Positions 37,629 to 46,755 are shown, numbered from the stretch's first letter. The stretch is DNA of 64,000 nucleotides from JANWKA01 sp035533815 (GCA_035533815.1 DATLTB010000103.1:49294-113293); one strand, 5' to 3'. The notes: a model not told the origin generated them from the letters alone. Translations and numbers: made by a program.

Positions 37629-38330
37629 ATGAAAAAGATCATCCTGTTCTCTTTATGGTTTTGCAGCTGGCTGATCTGTCATGGCCAGGCATGCTCCAAT
37701 GCCTACCGGATTGTCATCCTGGGATCTTCCACGGCCTACGGAACAGGAGCCAATCCCATTTCAGACAGTTCATGGGTAGCCAGGTATACCCGCTACCTGA
37801 AGTCCATCAATCCGGCGTATACGGTAGTCAACCTGGCTGAAGGAGGCTATGATACCTACCAGATCCAGGCTGACGGTTACCTTCCTCCAAAAGGCAGGAA
37901 GCTTCCGGATACTTCCCGCAACATCAGCAAGGCCCTTTCCCTGGATCCGGATGCCATTATCATCAACCTGCCTTCGAATGATGCCGCAGAAAACCTCACT
38001 CAGCAAGAGCAGAAAGCCAATTTTGAAAGGGTAGCAAGACTGGCAGATAAAAGCCATGTCCCTTTATGGGTTACGACTACCCAACCCAGGAATCTTTCGG
38101 GAACTAAATTGCACAAGCTTGTTCAAATGCGTGACTGGATTTACTCCTTTTTTGGGAAAAAATCCATTGATTTCTGGACCGGACTAGCCCAGGCAAGCGG
38201 TACCCAGATAAAGGAATATGGGGCAGGGGATGGCATTCACCTGAACAATGCCGGACATCGTATTTTATATCTACGTGTAGTATCAGCAGATATTCCGGAT
38301 TCCCTCTGTGCCCGCAATAATCCCCGTTAA
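37629..38330 (+). CDS. SGNH/GDSL-type esterase, exported
   Basis: A 233-residue protein with a signal peptide (MKKIILFSLWFCSWLICHGQ). The SGNH blocks are present: I, RIVILGSSTAYGTG (catalytic Ser, with GSS for GDS); II, NLAEGGYDT; III, INLPSNDAAEN (Asn); and V, DGIHLNNAGHRIL (Asp and His). It should hydrolyse esters, for instance acetyl groups on surface or dietary glycans, but the substrate is not shown. A TTG six bases upstream is rejected because the signal peptide begins at the ATG. Confidence 0.87.
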   Translation: MKKIILFSLWFCSWLICHGQACSNAYRIVILGSSTAYGTGANPISDSSWVARYTRYLKSINPAYTVVNLAEGGYDTYQIQADGYLPPKGRKLPDTSRNISKALSLDPDAIIINLPSNDAAENLTQQEQKANFERVARLADKSHVPLWVTTTQPRNLSGTKLHKLVQMRDWIYSFFGKKSIDFWTGLAQASGTQIKEYGAGDGIHLNNAGHRILYLRVVSADIPDSLCARNNPR

Positions 38331-38340
38331 CCCTTTTCCT

Positions 38341-38388
38341 GATTACCCATAACATATTTGATTACCAGGTCAGATTACCCAGGTAATC
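38341..38388. repeat. cluster of four GATTACC heptamers
   Basis: GATTACC occurs at 38341-38347, 38360-38366 and 38373-38379, and its reverse complement GGTAATC at 38382-38388. The last two form a 7-bp inverted repeat with a 2-base spacer. They lie just after the SGNH hydrolase stop, in the gap before the convergent ricT gene. The role is unknown. Confidence 0.5.
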
Positions 38389-38533
38389 ACCTATTTTGGG
38401 TTCCGTGGATGAGTCAACCCTGCTTCATGTCATCCCTCCTTTGCCGGCAAGCTACAGCCAGGTTGGTGGCCCTATCTGCGGAGCTGCATTGCCTGAATCT
38501 GCGTATTGGAAACCTAGGAATGCCCTTTAAGCA

Positions 38534-39742
38534 TTACCGGGGGCGACGGGGATTACTGCGAGGCTGGGGGGGCTGGGAATTTGGAGGATTTTGTCTGGGA
38601 TGCGGTGTTTGCTGACCCTGCCTTTGTTTTTGTTTCCGCCTGCGGCTGTTCTTCTCCAGGGATCTCAGGCTGATCTGTCCGACCACATCGACGAAATGAT
38701 GCTCATCCTCACTGGTTTTTGGAGGAGTCAGGTCCACCCCCTTGAGTTCTTCAGGTTTCAGTCCCTGCCGGTTCATCTCCTGGATTTCCCGGACCCGGAC
38801 AATGGTCAGGGGAAACTGTTTGCTGGCATCCCCATAGCTGTACCACATCAGGTTTTTAAAGATATCCTTTTTCTGGAGGTGGGCAACCCCTGCAGTAGTA
38901 TCCAGGTTATCGGCATCAATGGGAAATTCCTTCAGGGCATCCATATAGGTATCCAGCTCATAGTTCAGGCAACATTTGAGGCGGCCACACTGTCCTGAGA
39001 GCTTGGTCTGGTTGATGGACAGATTCTGGTACCGGGCTGCTGTAGTATTGACGGACTTAAAATCAGTCAGCCATGTCGAACAGCAGAGCTCCCTGCCGCA
39101 GGATCCTATTCCCCCTACTTTCCCGGCTTCCTGGCGGGCACCGATCTGGCGCATTTCCACCTTTACCCTGAACTCTCCGGCGAATATCTTAATCAGTTCC
39201 CGGAAATCGACCCGCTCATCTGCCGTATAAAAAAATGTAGCCTTTCGGCCATCGGCCTGTATTTCCACTTCCGCAATTTTCATGTCCAGATTTAGGCTTC
39301 GGGCGATAGCCCTGGCCCGGATAAGGGTAGCGGTTTCTTTCTGCTTGGATTCTGACATTTTAGCCAGGTCATCGGAACCTGCCCGGCGGAGTAAGCGTTT
39401 CACTTCCGGCGAGTTGTCCACCCGCCGCTTTTTCATTTGGAGCTTGACCAGCTCCCCGGTCAGGTTGACCATTCCTACATCAAACCCACTGACCCCCTCC
39501 ACGGTAACCATTTCGCCTTTTTCAAACAAATGCCTGCTGGTATTGCGGAAAAAATCCTTCCGGCTTCCATTGTTGAAACTGACTTCTATGATATCAAAGG
39601 TGGTCAGGGAGTCAGTTAAAGGAATACGCCCAAGCCAGTCATAGACATTTAGCCTGTTGCAACCTCCGCTACTGCATCCTCCGTTTCCTTTGCATCCTCC
39701 TGGTTTTCCCCCTGCCTCTGTGCCACAATTTCCACAACCCAT
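38534..39742 (-). CDS. ricT: PSP1-domain protein, RicT/YaaT-like
   Basis: A 402-residue protein. The N-terminus is Cys/Gly-rich (MGCGNCGTEAGGKPGGCKG...GGCSSGGC). The PSP1 core has AEVEIQADGRKATFFYTAD, RIGARQEAGKVGGIGSCGRELCCSTW (the sequence as read begins RQIGARQ), KLSGQCGRLKCCLNYE, and iron-sulfur-type cysteine pairs. The C-terminal tail is basic and Pro/Gln-rich. In Bacillus the homologue is part of an Fe-S complex that affects RNA processing. It lies next to holB, as yaaT does in Bacillus, which supports orthology. The function in this phylum is inferred only. Confidence 0.88.
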   Translation of the reverse strand: MGCGNCGTEAGGKPGGCKGNGGCSSGGCNRLNVYDWLGRIPLTDSLTTFDIIEVSFNNGSRKDFFRNTSRHLFEKGEMVTVEGVSGFDVGMVNLTGELVKLQMKKRRVDNSPEVKRLLRRAGSDDLAKMSESKQKETATLIRARAIARSLNLDMKIAEVEIQADGRKATFFYTADERVDFRELIKIFAGEFRVKVEMRQIGARQEAGKVGGIGSCGRELCCSTWLTDFKSVNTTAARYQNLSINQTKLSGQCGRLKCCLNYELDTYMDALKEFPIDADNLDTTAGVAHLQKKDIFKNLMWYSYGDASKQFPLTIVRVREIQEMNRQGLKPEELKGVDLTPPKTSEDEHHFVDVVGQISLRSLEKNSRRRKQKQRQGQQTPHPRQNPPNSQPPQPRSNPRRPR

Positions 39743-39819
39743 GTGTATAATGAGTTTAAATATTAAAGAATAAATATATAAATTTTCAGGAAAAATTCAT
39801 TTCCCCCTCACCGCTGATT

Positions 39820-40956
39820 TCACAAAGGTAACGGTTTCCGGCTGAAAATATAGCCCATGCGGATGGACAGGGCATGGAAGAGGATCTTGGAGTTCGCATT
39901 GCGTTCGATCTGATAACAGGCTTCATCCAGCAACCGGATCATTTTCTCCGCCTGAAAGAAATCCAGCTTTTTGTTGAGCCGCTCCGCAAAATCAGATTCA
40001 TCCGGAGTCAGGGGAATTAACCGGGGGTCCAGATACTGCAATCGCAATGCATGCTCCAGCAGGGTGATGAAATACCTCAGGAAGTTCTTCTGGTTTTCCC
40101 GGGCTGTTTTTCCTGCGGATACCTCTTCAATCCAATCACTCAGGGCTTTTGCCTGTCCGGTAAAGATATAATTGAGCCAGGCCCGGAGCTGTTCCAGCAG
40201 GTCGGTTTGTCCATGTACCGTCAGGATCAGGGCTTCCCGAAAGTTACCGTCGCAGATATGGGCAATCTGCCCGGCTGCCTGGGCATTCACCCCTGTCCTC
40301 TGCATCAGGGCATGGCTGATTTCATCCTTGCCCGGAGTTCCCAGCTTGACCAGCTGGGTCCTGGAAAGCAGGGTACCCAGGATGTTTTCCTGGTTTTGGG
40401 CAACCAGGATGAATATGGTCCCCGGGGGAGGTTCCTCGATTAATTTCAGCAGCCGGTTACCTTCCTTTCCCAAATATTCAGGCATCCAGACCAGCAGGAT
40501 CTTATATTCACTTTCAAAACTTTTATAACTGAGTTTATGGATGATCTCATGACATTCCTGGGCCGTGATATTGCCTTGTTTGTTCTCTGAACCGATGAAT
40601 TGCAGCCAGTCCATGACATTACCATATGGATTTTTGTCCAGGAATTCCCTCCACTGCCGGATATAATCGGTAGATACCGGTTTATCCCCAGGCTTTTTAG
40701 GGACCACCGGGTAACTGTAATGAATATCCGGATGGACAAACGCAGCTGCTTTCCGGCACTGGTCACATTGCCCGCAGGCATCCTGCTCTCCCCTGTTGAT
40801 GCAAACAATATACTGGGCAAAAGCCAGGCCCAGCGGTAATCCTCCTGCTCCTTCATGCCCCAGCAGGAGCAAGGCATGGCTAAGCCGGTTATTGCGAACC
40901 ATGCCGGTGAGTTGCGCTGCGGCAGTATGCTGGTTAATGACTTCTGAAAAAAGCAT
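39820..40956 (-). CDS. holB: DNA polymerase III subunit delta'
   Basis: A 378-residue clamp-loader subunit. It opens MLFSEVINQHTAAAQLTGMV, then LSHALLLLGHEGAGGLPLGLAFAQ (degenerate P-loop, as is usual for delta'), CGQCDQCRKAAAFVHPDIH (zinc cysteines), and LLVWMPEYLGKEGNRLLKLIEEPP with SRTQLVKL. I start at 40956 because the longer frame adds 42 residues unlike the family. ricT follows on the same strand after 77 bp. The clamp it helps load is encoded by dnaN at 7.7 kb. Confidence 0.92.
   Translation of the reverse strand: MLFSEVINQHTAAAQLTGMVRNNRLSHALLLLGHEGAGGLPLGLAFAQYIVCINRGEQDACGQCDQCRKAAAFVHPDIHYSYPVVPKKPGDKPVSTDYIRQWREFLDKNPYGNVMDWLQFIGSENKQGNITAQECHEIIHKLSYKSFESEYKILLVWMPEYLGKEGNRLLKLIEEPPPGTIFILVAQNQENILGTLLSRTQLVKLGTPGKDEISHALMQRTGVNAQAAGQIAHICDGNFREALILTVHGQTDLLEQLRAWLNYIFTGQAKALSDWIEEVSAGKTARENQKNFLRYFITLLEHALRLQYLDPRLIPLTPDESDFAERLNKKLDFFQAEKMIRLLDEACYQIERNANSKILFHALSIRMGYIFSRKPLPL
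39823..39830 (-). promoter_or_regulatory. -7 element TACCTTTG, possible ricT promoter
   Basis: Reverse-strand exact TAnnTTTG match located within the last codons of holB, 80 bp before the ricT ATG. Confidence 0.4.
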
Positions 40957-41136
40957 AAATGGGGTGGGAAAGATCGCCTGAATTCCTTGACTAAGATAGA
41001 TAAATTCAACACAGGACCGAAAAGCAGGGACGGCTGAACCGTTCGGCAACTGAACGCAAAATGCTGAAGTGGAACTGCACACTCTCCGTCAATGACAGGC
41101 TCCAAGCCCCATCCTTCAGGAATTCAGGTATTGAGA

Positions 41137-41982
41137 TCATTGTGGACAGCATGCTGGACCACAGCATGCTGCTGATCCGGGTTTCTGGCCGGTAACTGTC
41201 AGGCTGACAATACGGTTTCCGGATTTCCTGAACAGGTCTATTTCGGAAGAGGAAATATAATGGAGCAGGATATCATCAGGTATCACAATGGTTTTTTTGG
41301 TTTGAACGGTGATGTTTTCATAACCGCAGACCTTTATCAGTTCCAGGTAGGTATGGCTCTGCAGGGCCCCCGACACACAACCGGAATACATTTCAGCAGC
41401 CTCCCGGATCTTCAGGGGAAGCAGGCCTTCCAACACGATATCGGAAATACTGAAATGGCCTCCCGGTTTCAGCACCCGGTAGATCTCACGGAATATCCTG
41501 TCCTTACCAGGCAAGAGGTTCAGCACGCAATTGCTGATGATCACATCGGCAAAATCTGCCGTAACCGGCATTTTTTCAATATCCCCAAGCCGGAACTCCA
41601 CATTTGTAAAGCCGAGCTTACCTGCATTTTCCCGGGCTTTTTCAATCATGGCCGGCGTAAAATCAATCCCGACCACCCTTCCGTCTTCGCCGGCCTCCAC
41701 ACGGGCTACAAAGCAATCGTTACCGGCCCCCGATCCCAGGTCGATCACGGTATTTCCTTTTCTGATCCCTGCATACCTTGTAGGCAAACCGCAGCCCAGC
41801 CCAAGATCAGCATCCGGAATATATCCTTCCAGACTGCCATAATCATCATTCATGATATTATACACTGACGTAGTGCAAGCACCGGATCCACAGCACGAGG
41901 ATTGATTGTCCTGTAAGCTTTGGCCGGCAATTTCTGTGTATTTCTGCCGGACCATTTCCTTAATCCGATCCTGACTTTCCAT
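41137..41982 (-). CDS. arsM: arsenite S-adenosylmethionine methyltransferase
   Basis: A 281-residue ArsM. The N-terminus has SSCCGSGACTTSVYN. The SAM site is VIDLGSGAGNDCFVA, with GIDFTPAMIEKARENA. The arsenic-binding cysteines are in SSCCGSGAC, LGCGLPTRYAG and YSGCVSGAL. A C-terminal AACCGPACC run adds more thiols. It methylates As(III) to volatile or less retained forms. The start at 41982 (MESQDRIKEMV) fits the family better than 42024. It is the last gene of arsR-arsC-arsM, 32 bp after arsC. Confidence 0.93.
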   Translation of the reverse strand: MESQDRIKEMVRQKYTEIAGQSLQDNQSSCCGSGACTTSVYNIMNDDYGSLEGYIPDADLGLGCGLPTRYAGIRKGNTVIDLGSGAGNDCFVARVEAGEDGRVVGIDFTPAMIEKARENAGKLGFTNVEFRLGDIEKMPVTADFADVIISNCVLNLLPGKDRIFREIYRVLKPGGHFSISDIVLEGLLPLKIREAAEMYSGCVSGALQSHTYLELIKVCGYENITVQTKKTIVIPDDILLHYISSSEIDLFRKSGNRIVSLTVTGQKPGSAACCGPACCPQ

Positions 41983-42014
41983 GTGTTGAATTTTTAAGAT
42001 GAATAATATCCTGT

Positions 42015-42467
42015 TTATAACCAAAAGTCCATTTTACCTGCCTGCCTGATGAAATCAATAATGGCTTTTTCAATCTCATCCCTCAACTTTCTGGTCTTCT
42101 CCAGTACTTCCCCTTGGGTACCGGTGAATAAAGAAGGATCCTGGAACGACCAGGCTAATCTTTTTACCCTGCCGGGGAAAACCGGGCATTTTTCCGAGTT
42201 CGCCTGATCACAGACGGTGATTACCGCATGGTAAGTCTTACCCTGAGCGAATAAATCAAATACATCCCTGGTCATTTTACCCTGGATGTCAATCCCCCTT
42301 TCCAGCAATACCGTGACTACTGCCGGATTTAATATTCCGGGCTCCAGTCCAGCACTCTCCCCTTCAAACTGGCCAGCCCCAAGTTTGTTTAAAAAAGCTT
42401 CCGCCATCTGGCTCCTTGCTGAATTGTGCACACAAACGAATAATATTTTCCGTTTAATTACAGGCAT
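42015..42467 (-). CDS. arsC: arsenate reductase, low-molecular-weight phosphatase type
   Basis: A 150-residue ArsC of the thioredoxin-coupled family. It starts [20 protein letters not shown], where CVHNSAR is the CX5R phosphate/arsenate loop, and has [15 protein letters not shown] supplying the two resolving cysteines. It reduces As(V) to As(III), which ArsM can then methylate. No arsenite efflux pump (ArsB or Acr3) is encoded in the window. A palindrome lies 16 bp before the ATG, so arsC may have its own ArsR-controlled promoter. Confidence 0.95.
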   Translation of the reverse strand: MPVIKRKILFVCVHNSARSQMAEAFLNKLGAGQFEGESAGLEPGILNPAVVTVLLERGIDIQGKMTRDVFDLFAQGKTYHAVITVCDQANSEKCPVFPGRVKRLAWSFQDPSLFTGTQGEVLEKTRKLRDEIEKAIIDFIRQAGKMDFWL

Positions 42468-42482
42468 AAAAAATACTATTTC

Positions 42483-42506
42483 ATCGTATTATTGCAATAT
42501 AGCGAT
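42483..42506. promoter_or_regulatory. putative ArsR operator before arsC
   Basis: A 24-bp imperfect palindrome framed by ATCG and CGAT and centred on the perfect 10-bp palindrome TATTGCAATA (42490-42499). It lies 16 bp upstream of arsC. It shares GCAATATNNCGAT with the site before arsR. Confidence 0.6.
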
Positions 42507-42524
42507 AATATAACGGTAAAAAAA

Positions 42525-42854
42525 TTAATCACAGGACTCAGGGGGTCTAAATTCCGTAAAAAAATTCTTCATTTCCTTTTTATACAGCTTCCATGTCTTT
42601 TCATCAATACAATAGCAAACACTGGCTCCATCGATGTTCCCCCGGATGAGTCCTGCCTCTTTCAACTCTTTTAAGTGTTGTGATATAGTTGCCTGGGCCA
42701 GACCCAGCTCCTCGACCAGGTCCCCGCAGATACACCGGTCTTCCTTTATAATTTGCTGCAGGATGGCTATCCGGGCAGGATGGGCAAGGGCCTTCATCAT
42801 TCCGGCAATCCGGTTCTGCCTATGGTTGAATATTTCAGATTTGGTTAATCCCAA
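42525..42854 (-). CDS. arsR: ArsR-family metalloregulator
   Basis: A 109-residue winged-helix repressor. The helix-turn-helix is LGLAQATISQHLKELKEAGL. The metalloid-binding pair lies in DRCICGDLV, matching the C-x-C of ArsR. Cysteines near the C-terminus (SVCYC, ESCD) could add a third ligand. On binding As(III) it should leave DNA and allow expression of arsR, arsC and arsM. It lies 57 bp upstream of arsC on the same strand. A palindrome like the one before arsC lies 17 bp before its ATG. Confidence 0.93.
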   Translation of the reverse strand: MGLTKSEIFNHRQNRIAGMMKALAHPARIAILQQIIKEDRCICGDLVEELGLAQATISQHLKELKEAGLIRGNIDGASVCYCIDEKTWKLYKKEMKNFFTEFRPPESCD

Positions 42855-42870
42855 GGGTTAAGTTTAGCTA

Positions 42871-42886
42871 ATCGCAATATTACGAT
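42871..42886. promoter_or_regulatory. putative ArsR operator before arsR
   Basis: ATCGCAATATTACGAT is a 16-bp near-perfect palindrome (14 of 16 positions symmetric). It lies 17 bp before the arsR ATG and resembles the site before arsC. Confidence 0.6.
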
Positions 42887-42975
42887 CATATTTTGAATAA
42901 TGCAAATTAATCTTCTTCAATATCAGGCTATTCAGCAGAATCTTCTTTGAATGAATACATGTCGAAAGCAGGCAT

Positions 42976-43656
42976 TCACTGTCCCTGCCTGATCTTACGG
43001 ATCATCGTGGTGATCCGGGAAATGTTTTTCTCCAGCAGTTCATAATTCCGGGCGGCCATGATCTCCCTGGTGAATAGCCTGGATCCCATACCCACACATA
43101 CCGCACCTGCCCCAAACCAGGCACGCAGGTTCTCATCCGTACCATCAACTCCCCCGGTAGGCATGGCCCTGACCCAGGGACATGGTCCATGAATCGCTTC
43201 CAGAAAACGGTAGCCTCCCAGCAGTTCTGCCGGAAATATTTTGACCATGTCTGCTCCCTGGTCTGTGGATTCCGCAATTTCCGAAATGGTCCCGCAACCA
43301 GGCATCCAGAAGACATCCTGCTTCTGACAATATTCCGCTACCCTTGGGCGGATCATGGGGAGCACGATAAAGCGGGCGCCTGCTTCCAGGAAAGATGCTG
43401 CCATACCGGGATCCGTGATCGTACCTGCTCCAAGCACAAGATCCGGGAAGGCAGAAGCTGCATGGAGAGATAGTTTCTTAAATACAACGAGTGCCTTCGG
43501 CGACCGGTTGGTGAATTCAAAGACCCGGACGCCACCCCTATAGGCCGCTTCCAGTACCTGCAATCCCTGCTCTTCATCATCGGTGTTGAATAAGGGCATA
43601 AACCCATTTTCTGCTATGAGATTGAAAAGTTCGCTCCTGGAATATATTGTTGCCAT
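42976..43656 (-). CDS. eda: KDPG / 4-hydroxy-2-oxoglutarate aldolase
   Basis: A 226-residue class I aldolase. It has GVRVFEFTNRSPKAL (catalytic Glu), VLGAGTITDP, ARFIVLPMIRP, and ADMVKIFPAELLGG, whose Lys forms the Schiff base, then MPTGGVDGTDENLRAWF. It splits 2-keto-3-deoxy-6-phosphogluconate to pyruvate and glyceraldehyde 3-phosphate. It follows kdgK by 73 bp, so the two catalyse consecutive steps. Confidence 0.93.
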   Translation of the reverse strand: MATIYSRSELFNLIAENGFMPLFNTDDEEQGLQVLEAAYRGGVRVFEFTNRSPKALVVFKKLSLHAASAFPDLVLGAGTITDPGMAASFLEAGARFIVLPMIRPRVAEYCQKQDVFWMPGCGTISEIAESTDQGADMVKIFPAELLGGYRFLEAIHGPCPWVRAMPTGGVDGTDENLRAWFGAGAVCVGMGSRLFTREIMAARNYELLEKNISRITTMIRKIRQGQ

Positions 43657-43729
43657 AAAGGTGTTTTAGTGATTAAAAATTCCAAGGACCTAAGCCTGAA
43701 TCCCGGAAAACGGCCGTGCAATTACCCCC

Positions 43730-44755
43730 TTACCGGAATACCTTTCCTGTTCCGGGACCGTCCTGTATCAGGGCCAGGACCTCTTTTGCACTGAACAGGG
43801 GGATATCGGAAACTATGGAATGCTTCAGTGCACCTGCAGCGGTTGCAAAGGCAATAGTTTCCCGGTTCGACAGTTCCTGCATGACCCCATAAAGCAAGCC
43901 CCCCATAAATGCATCCCCGCTGCCGATCCTCCCCACGGGCTGATGTATCCGGTATGGACCATGGAAATCAATTTCCTCGCCGCACATCAGCATGCCGCAG
44001 TAGGCCAGGCTCCCGTCCGCCAGCATTTCCCGGAAACTCATTCCCAGTGTCCGCATAGCAGGCAGTTTTTGCTGCAAAGCTTTCCCACAATGGACCACCG
44101 CTTCCTTCAAAGGAATCTTTCCAGCGACCGGAATATCAAAATAGACAGATGCACTGTCCAAATCACCGGTGACCACTTCACAATGTTCCAGCAGTCCGGG
44201 CATGACATCCCCGGGTTTCTGACCATACTTCCACAGCGTGTTTCGGTGGTTGAAGTCTGCTGAAATCCTGATGCCATTTGCGCGGGCTTCCTGTAGTGCT
44301 TCCATACAGACCTCGGCAGCCGAAGCGGAAACTGCCGGACTGATGCCGGACCAATGGAACCAGCTGGTCCCTCCGAATATTTTTTTCCAGGGAACCATGC
44401 CGGGCATGACGGTGGAAAAACCTGAATGGGAGCGGTCATAAATGATCCGGGTAGCCCGGACCGAATTACCCGTCTCACTGAAATACAAACCCATGCGTTC
44501 CCCGCCCCGGAGCAGGAAACTGGTCTTCACCCCCTGACTAGTGAGCGCCTGGACTGCCGCATCGGCCAGGTCATTGGCGGGTAACCTGGTCACATATTCC
44601 ACATCCATGCCCAGCCTGGCCAACAGGATGGCTACATTGGCTTCTGAGCCTCCATAGAGCATTTCCAGTCCGGAGGCTTCGGTGAATCTCCGGTACCCCG
44701 GGCAATTGAGCCTGAGCATCATCTCCCCAAAACAAATAATCTTTCCCTTATCCAT
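43730..44755 (-). CDS. kdgK: 2-keto-3-deoxygluconate kinase (PfkB family)
   Basis: A 341-residue ribokinase-type sugar kinase. It has IICFGEMMLRLNCP, LEMLYGGSEANVAILLARLG (substrate-binding Gly-Gly), and GRIGSGDAFMGGLLYG, which carries the catalytic Asp. The GGSEANVA and neighbouring uxaC and eda genes point to KDG rather than fructose or ribose. The ATG at 44755 overlaps the uxaC stop by one base (TGATG). I reject the upstream start at 44803, which would lie within uxaC. It feeds KDPG to Eda. Confidence 0.92.
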   Translation of the reverse strand: MDKGKIICFGEMMLRLNCPGYRRFTEASGLEMLYGGSEANVAILLARLGMDVEYVTRLPANDLADAAVQALTSQGVKTSFLLRGGERMGLYFSETGNSVRATRIIYDRSHSGFSTVMPGMVPWKKIFGGTSWFHWSGISPAVSASAAEVCMEALQEARANGIRISADFNHRNTLWKYGQKPGDVMPGLLEHCEVVTGDLDSASVYFDIPVAGKIPLKEAVVHCGKALQQKLPAMRTLGMSFREMLADGSLAYCGMLMCGEEIDFHGPYRIHQPVGRIGSGDAFMGGLLYGVMQELSNRETIAFATAAGALKHSIVSDIPLFSAKEVLALIQDGPGTGKVFR

Positions 44756-46164
44756 CAGAATCCAAAATAATCCTTCGCATTTTGATAACAGATATTCACG
44801 CACATCTTACCCAATAGGGGAATATCATCCGGTAATTCGCCATTTTCCGCATCCCTTCCCAGCAGATTGCACAGGATCCTGCGGAAGTATTCATGCCTGG
44901 GGTAGGATAAAAAGCTTCGAGAATCCGTAACCATACCAACAAAACGGCTCAACAGGTTCATCGCGGAAAGGGTATTTAACTGCCTTTCCATTCCCTCCTT
45001 CTGGTCCATGAACCACCATGCTGGTCCCCATTGCACCTTCCCCAGCGTGCTTCCGTCATTGAAATTTGCCGCCATGGTGGCAAAAACCTCATTATCCGCG
45101 GGGTTCACATTATATAGAATAGTCCGGGCAAGCCGGTCTTCGAGGTCCAGTCCATCCAGGAACCGGGAAAGCTCCCGGGATTGCGGAAAATCACCTATGG
45201 AGTCCGTTCCGGCATCCTGGCCGATCAATCTCCTGATACGCGTATTATTATTGCGGATGGCGCCCAGGTGGAATTGCTGGACCCAACCTTTCAAATGATA
45301 CATCTTGCACAGTTCCCGGAGGATGGCCGCCTTGAGTTCCAATGCCCCCTGCTGGTCCAGGGTTTTTTTCTCCCGAATCTGCTTAAAGGCCGCCTTGAGT
45401 TGTTTTTCTGTATACCCCCCGTTGAACAGGTGTTCCAGTCCATGATCGGAAAGGCGGCAACCTTGCTGATGAAAATAGTCTATCCTGTTGCGCAGGGTTT
45501 CCAGTAACTCCTCATAAGTCCTGATTTCGGTACCCGCGGCAGCGGAAAGTTTATCCAGGTAAGCATTAAATTGGCCGGGATGCTCGGTTTCCAGGACACG
45601 GTCCGGCCGGAATCCGGGTAATATCCTGACCGTAAAATGGCTCTTCCTGATCTTTTGGTGAAACTCCAGGTCGTCTGTGGGATCATCCGTTGTACAGACC
45701 GTTTCCACATTCATATGAAGCAGGATCCCCCGGGGGGAAAATCCGGGCTGGCGAAGCTTTTCATTGCATTGGCGGTAAATTTCCCTGGCGGAGGCTTCAT
45801 TGAGCAACTTTTCAATGCCAAAAACCCGGCTGAGTTCCAGATGAGCCCAGTGAAAAAGGGGATTTCTCAGGGTATAAGGCACCGCACAAGCCCAGTGAAA
45901 AAACTTTTCTTCCGCGGAAGCATCCCCGGATATATATTTTTCGGGAGTACCATTGGCGCGCATGGCACGCCATTTATAATGATCGCCGGTCAGCCAAAGT
46001 TCGGTGATATTTTCAAATGGCTGGTTGCTGGCTATGCGTTCCACAGGCAAATGACAATGAAAGTCAACGAGGGGAAGCGGCTCCGCATAGACATGATAGA
46101 GAAGCTCTGCTGTTTTAGTCTGTAAAAGAAAATTGCTGTCCAGGAATTTTTTCGCGGCTGTCAT
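44755..46164 (-). CDS. uxaC: glucuronate (uronate) isomerase
   Basis: A 469-residue amidohydrolase-fold isomerase converting D-glucuronate to D-fructuronate and D-galacturonate to D-tagaturonate. Motifs are LVDFHCHLPVERIA (metal His pair), LTGDHYKWRAMRANG, and GMVTDSRSFLSYPRHEYFRR near the C-terminus. It is the first gene of uxaC-kdgK-eda. The reductase and dehydratase needed between UxaC and KdgK are not in the window, so they must lie elsewhere. Confidence 0.96.
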   Translation of the reverse strand: MTAAKKFLDSNFLLQTKTAELLYHVYAEPLPLVDFHCHLPVERIASNQPFENITELWLTGDHYKWRAMRANGTPEKYISGDASAEEKFFHWACAVPYTLRNPLFHWAHLELSRVFGIEKLLNEASAREIYRQCNEKLRQPGFSPRGILLHMNVETVCTTDDPTDDLEFHQKIRKSHFTVRILPGFRPDRVLETEHPGQFNAYLDKLSAAAGTEIRTYEELLETLRNRIDYFHQQGCRLSDHGLEHLFNGGYTEKQLKAAFKQIREKKTLDQQGALELKAAILRELCKMYHLKGWVQQFHLGAIRNNNTRIRRLIGQDAGTDSIGDFPQSRELSRFLDGLDLEDRLARTILYNVNPADNEVFATMAANFNDGSTLGKVQWGPAWWFMDQKEGMERQLNTLSAMNLLSRFVGMVTDSRSFLSYPRHEYFRRILCNLLGRDAENGELPDDIPLLGKMCVNICYQNAKDYFGF

Positions 46165-46231
46165 GCATGCAAAATTGATGCTCCGGTTGGTTCCCGGGTT
46201 CCAGCATAAAAATACTCAAAAAAAGGGGGGA

Positions 46232-46738
46232 TTACTTGCTTTTGAACAGCGGAACCGTACTGCAGGGTTCTCCGAACATCAGGCTTTTCACCACGGGACG
46301 CAGGAGCCGGGCGATTTCCATATAAACGGAAACCGGGATTTCCAGCTTACCGCAGCCCTTGACTACCACTCTTTTATCCCTGAACGAGGCGGGGTCCATG
46401 GAGTTAACCCTATCCAGGAATGCCTTTTCCCGCATCATTTCAGGGGTTCCGAATCCCACTGCGGCAGCCAGGGGCTGCAGATAAATAGCGGCCAGCATAA
46501 ATGCCCAGGTGGGGACCACTGCGTCCGCCGAGCAGCAGACAGCCACGTTTTTTCCCTTGAAACTGGTCCAGTCCAGCTTCTGCAGGGCCAACCGGTAATC
46601 TTTCTCTTTCAGGACCATGCCCTGAAAGAGAAAATCCTTGAGATCAAATGGGATGACTTCTTCCTGGGGAGCAAAATCTTCAGGGTTAACTGTGATCAGG
46701 CTGCTCTCGGAAACTTTATTGACCAATATGCTTTCCAT
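46232..46738 (-). CDS. DUF2480 family protein
   Basis: A 168-residue cytosolic protein without signal or membrane segments, recognised as DUF2480 from ILVNKVSESSLITVNPEDF, FDLKDFLFQGMVLKEKDYR, and VVKGCGKLEIPVSVYMEI. The family is almost confined to Bacteroidota and has no assigned role. Two cysteines (VAVCCSADAVVP, VKGCG) are notable. It has its own promoter element at 46763-46756 and lies downstream of ppiD on the same strand. Confidence 0.88.
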   Translation of the reverse strand: MESILVNKVSESSLITVNPEDFAPQEEVIPFDLKDFLFQGMVLKEKDYRLALQKLDWTSFKGKNVAVCCSADAVVPTWAFMLAAIYLQPLAAAVGFGTPEMMREKAFLDRVNSMDPASFRDKRVVVKGCGKLEIPVSVYMEIARLLRPVVKSLMFGEPCSTVPLFKSK

Positions 46739-46755
46739 GGAATCGGTTTGCAGGG

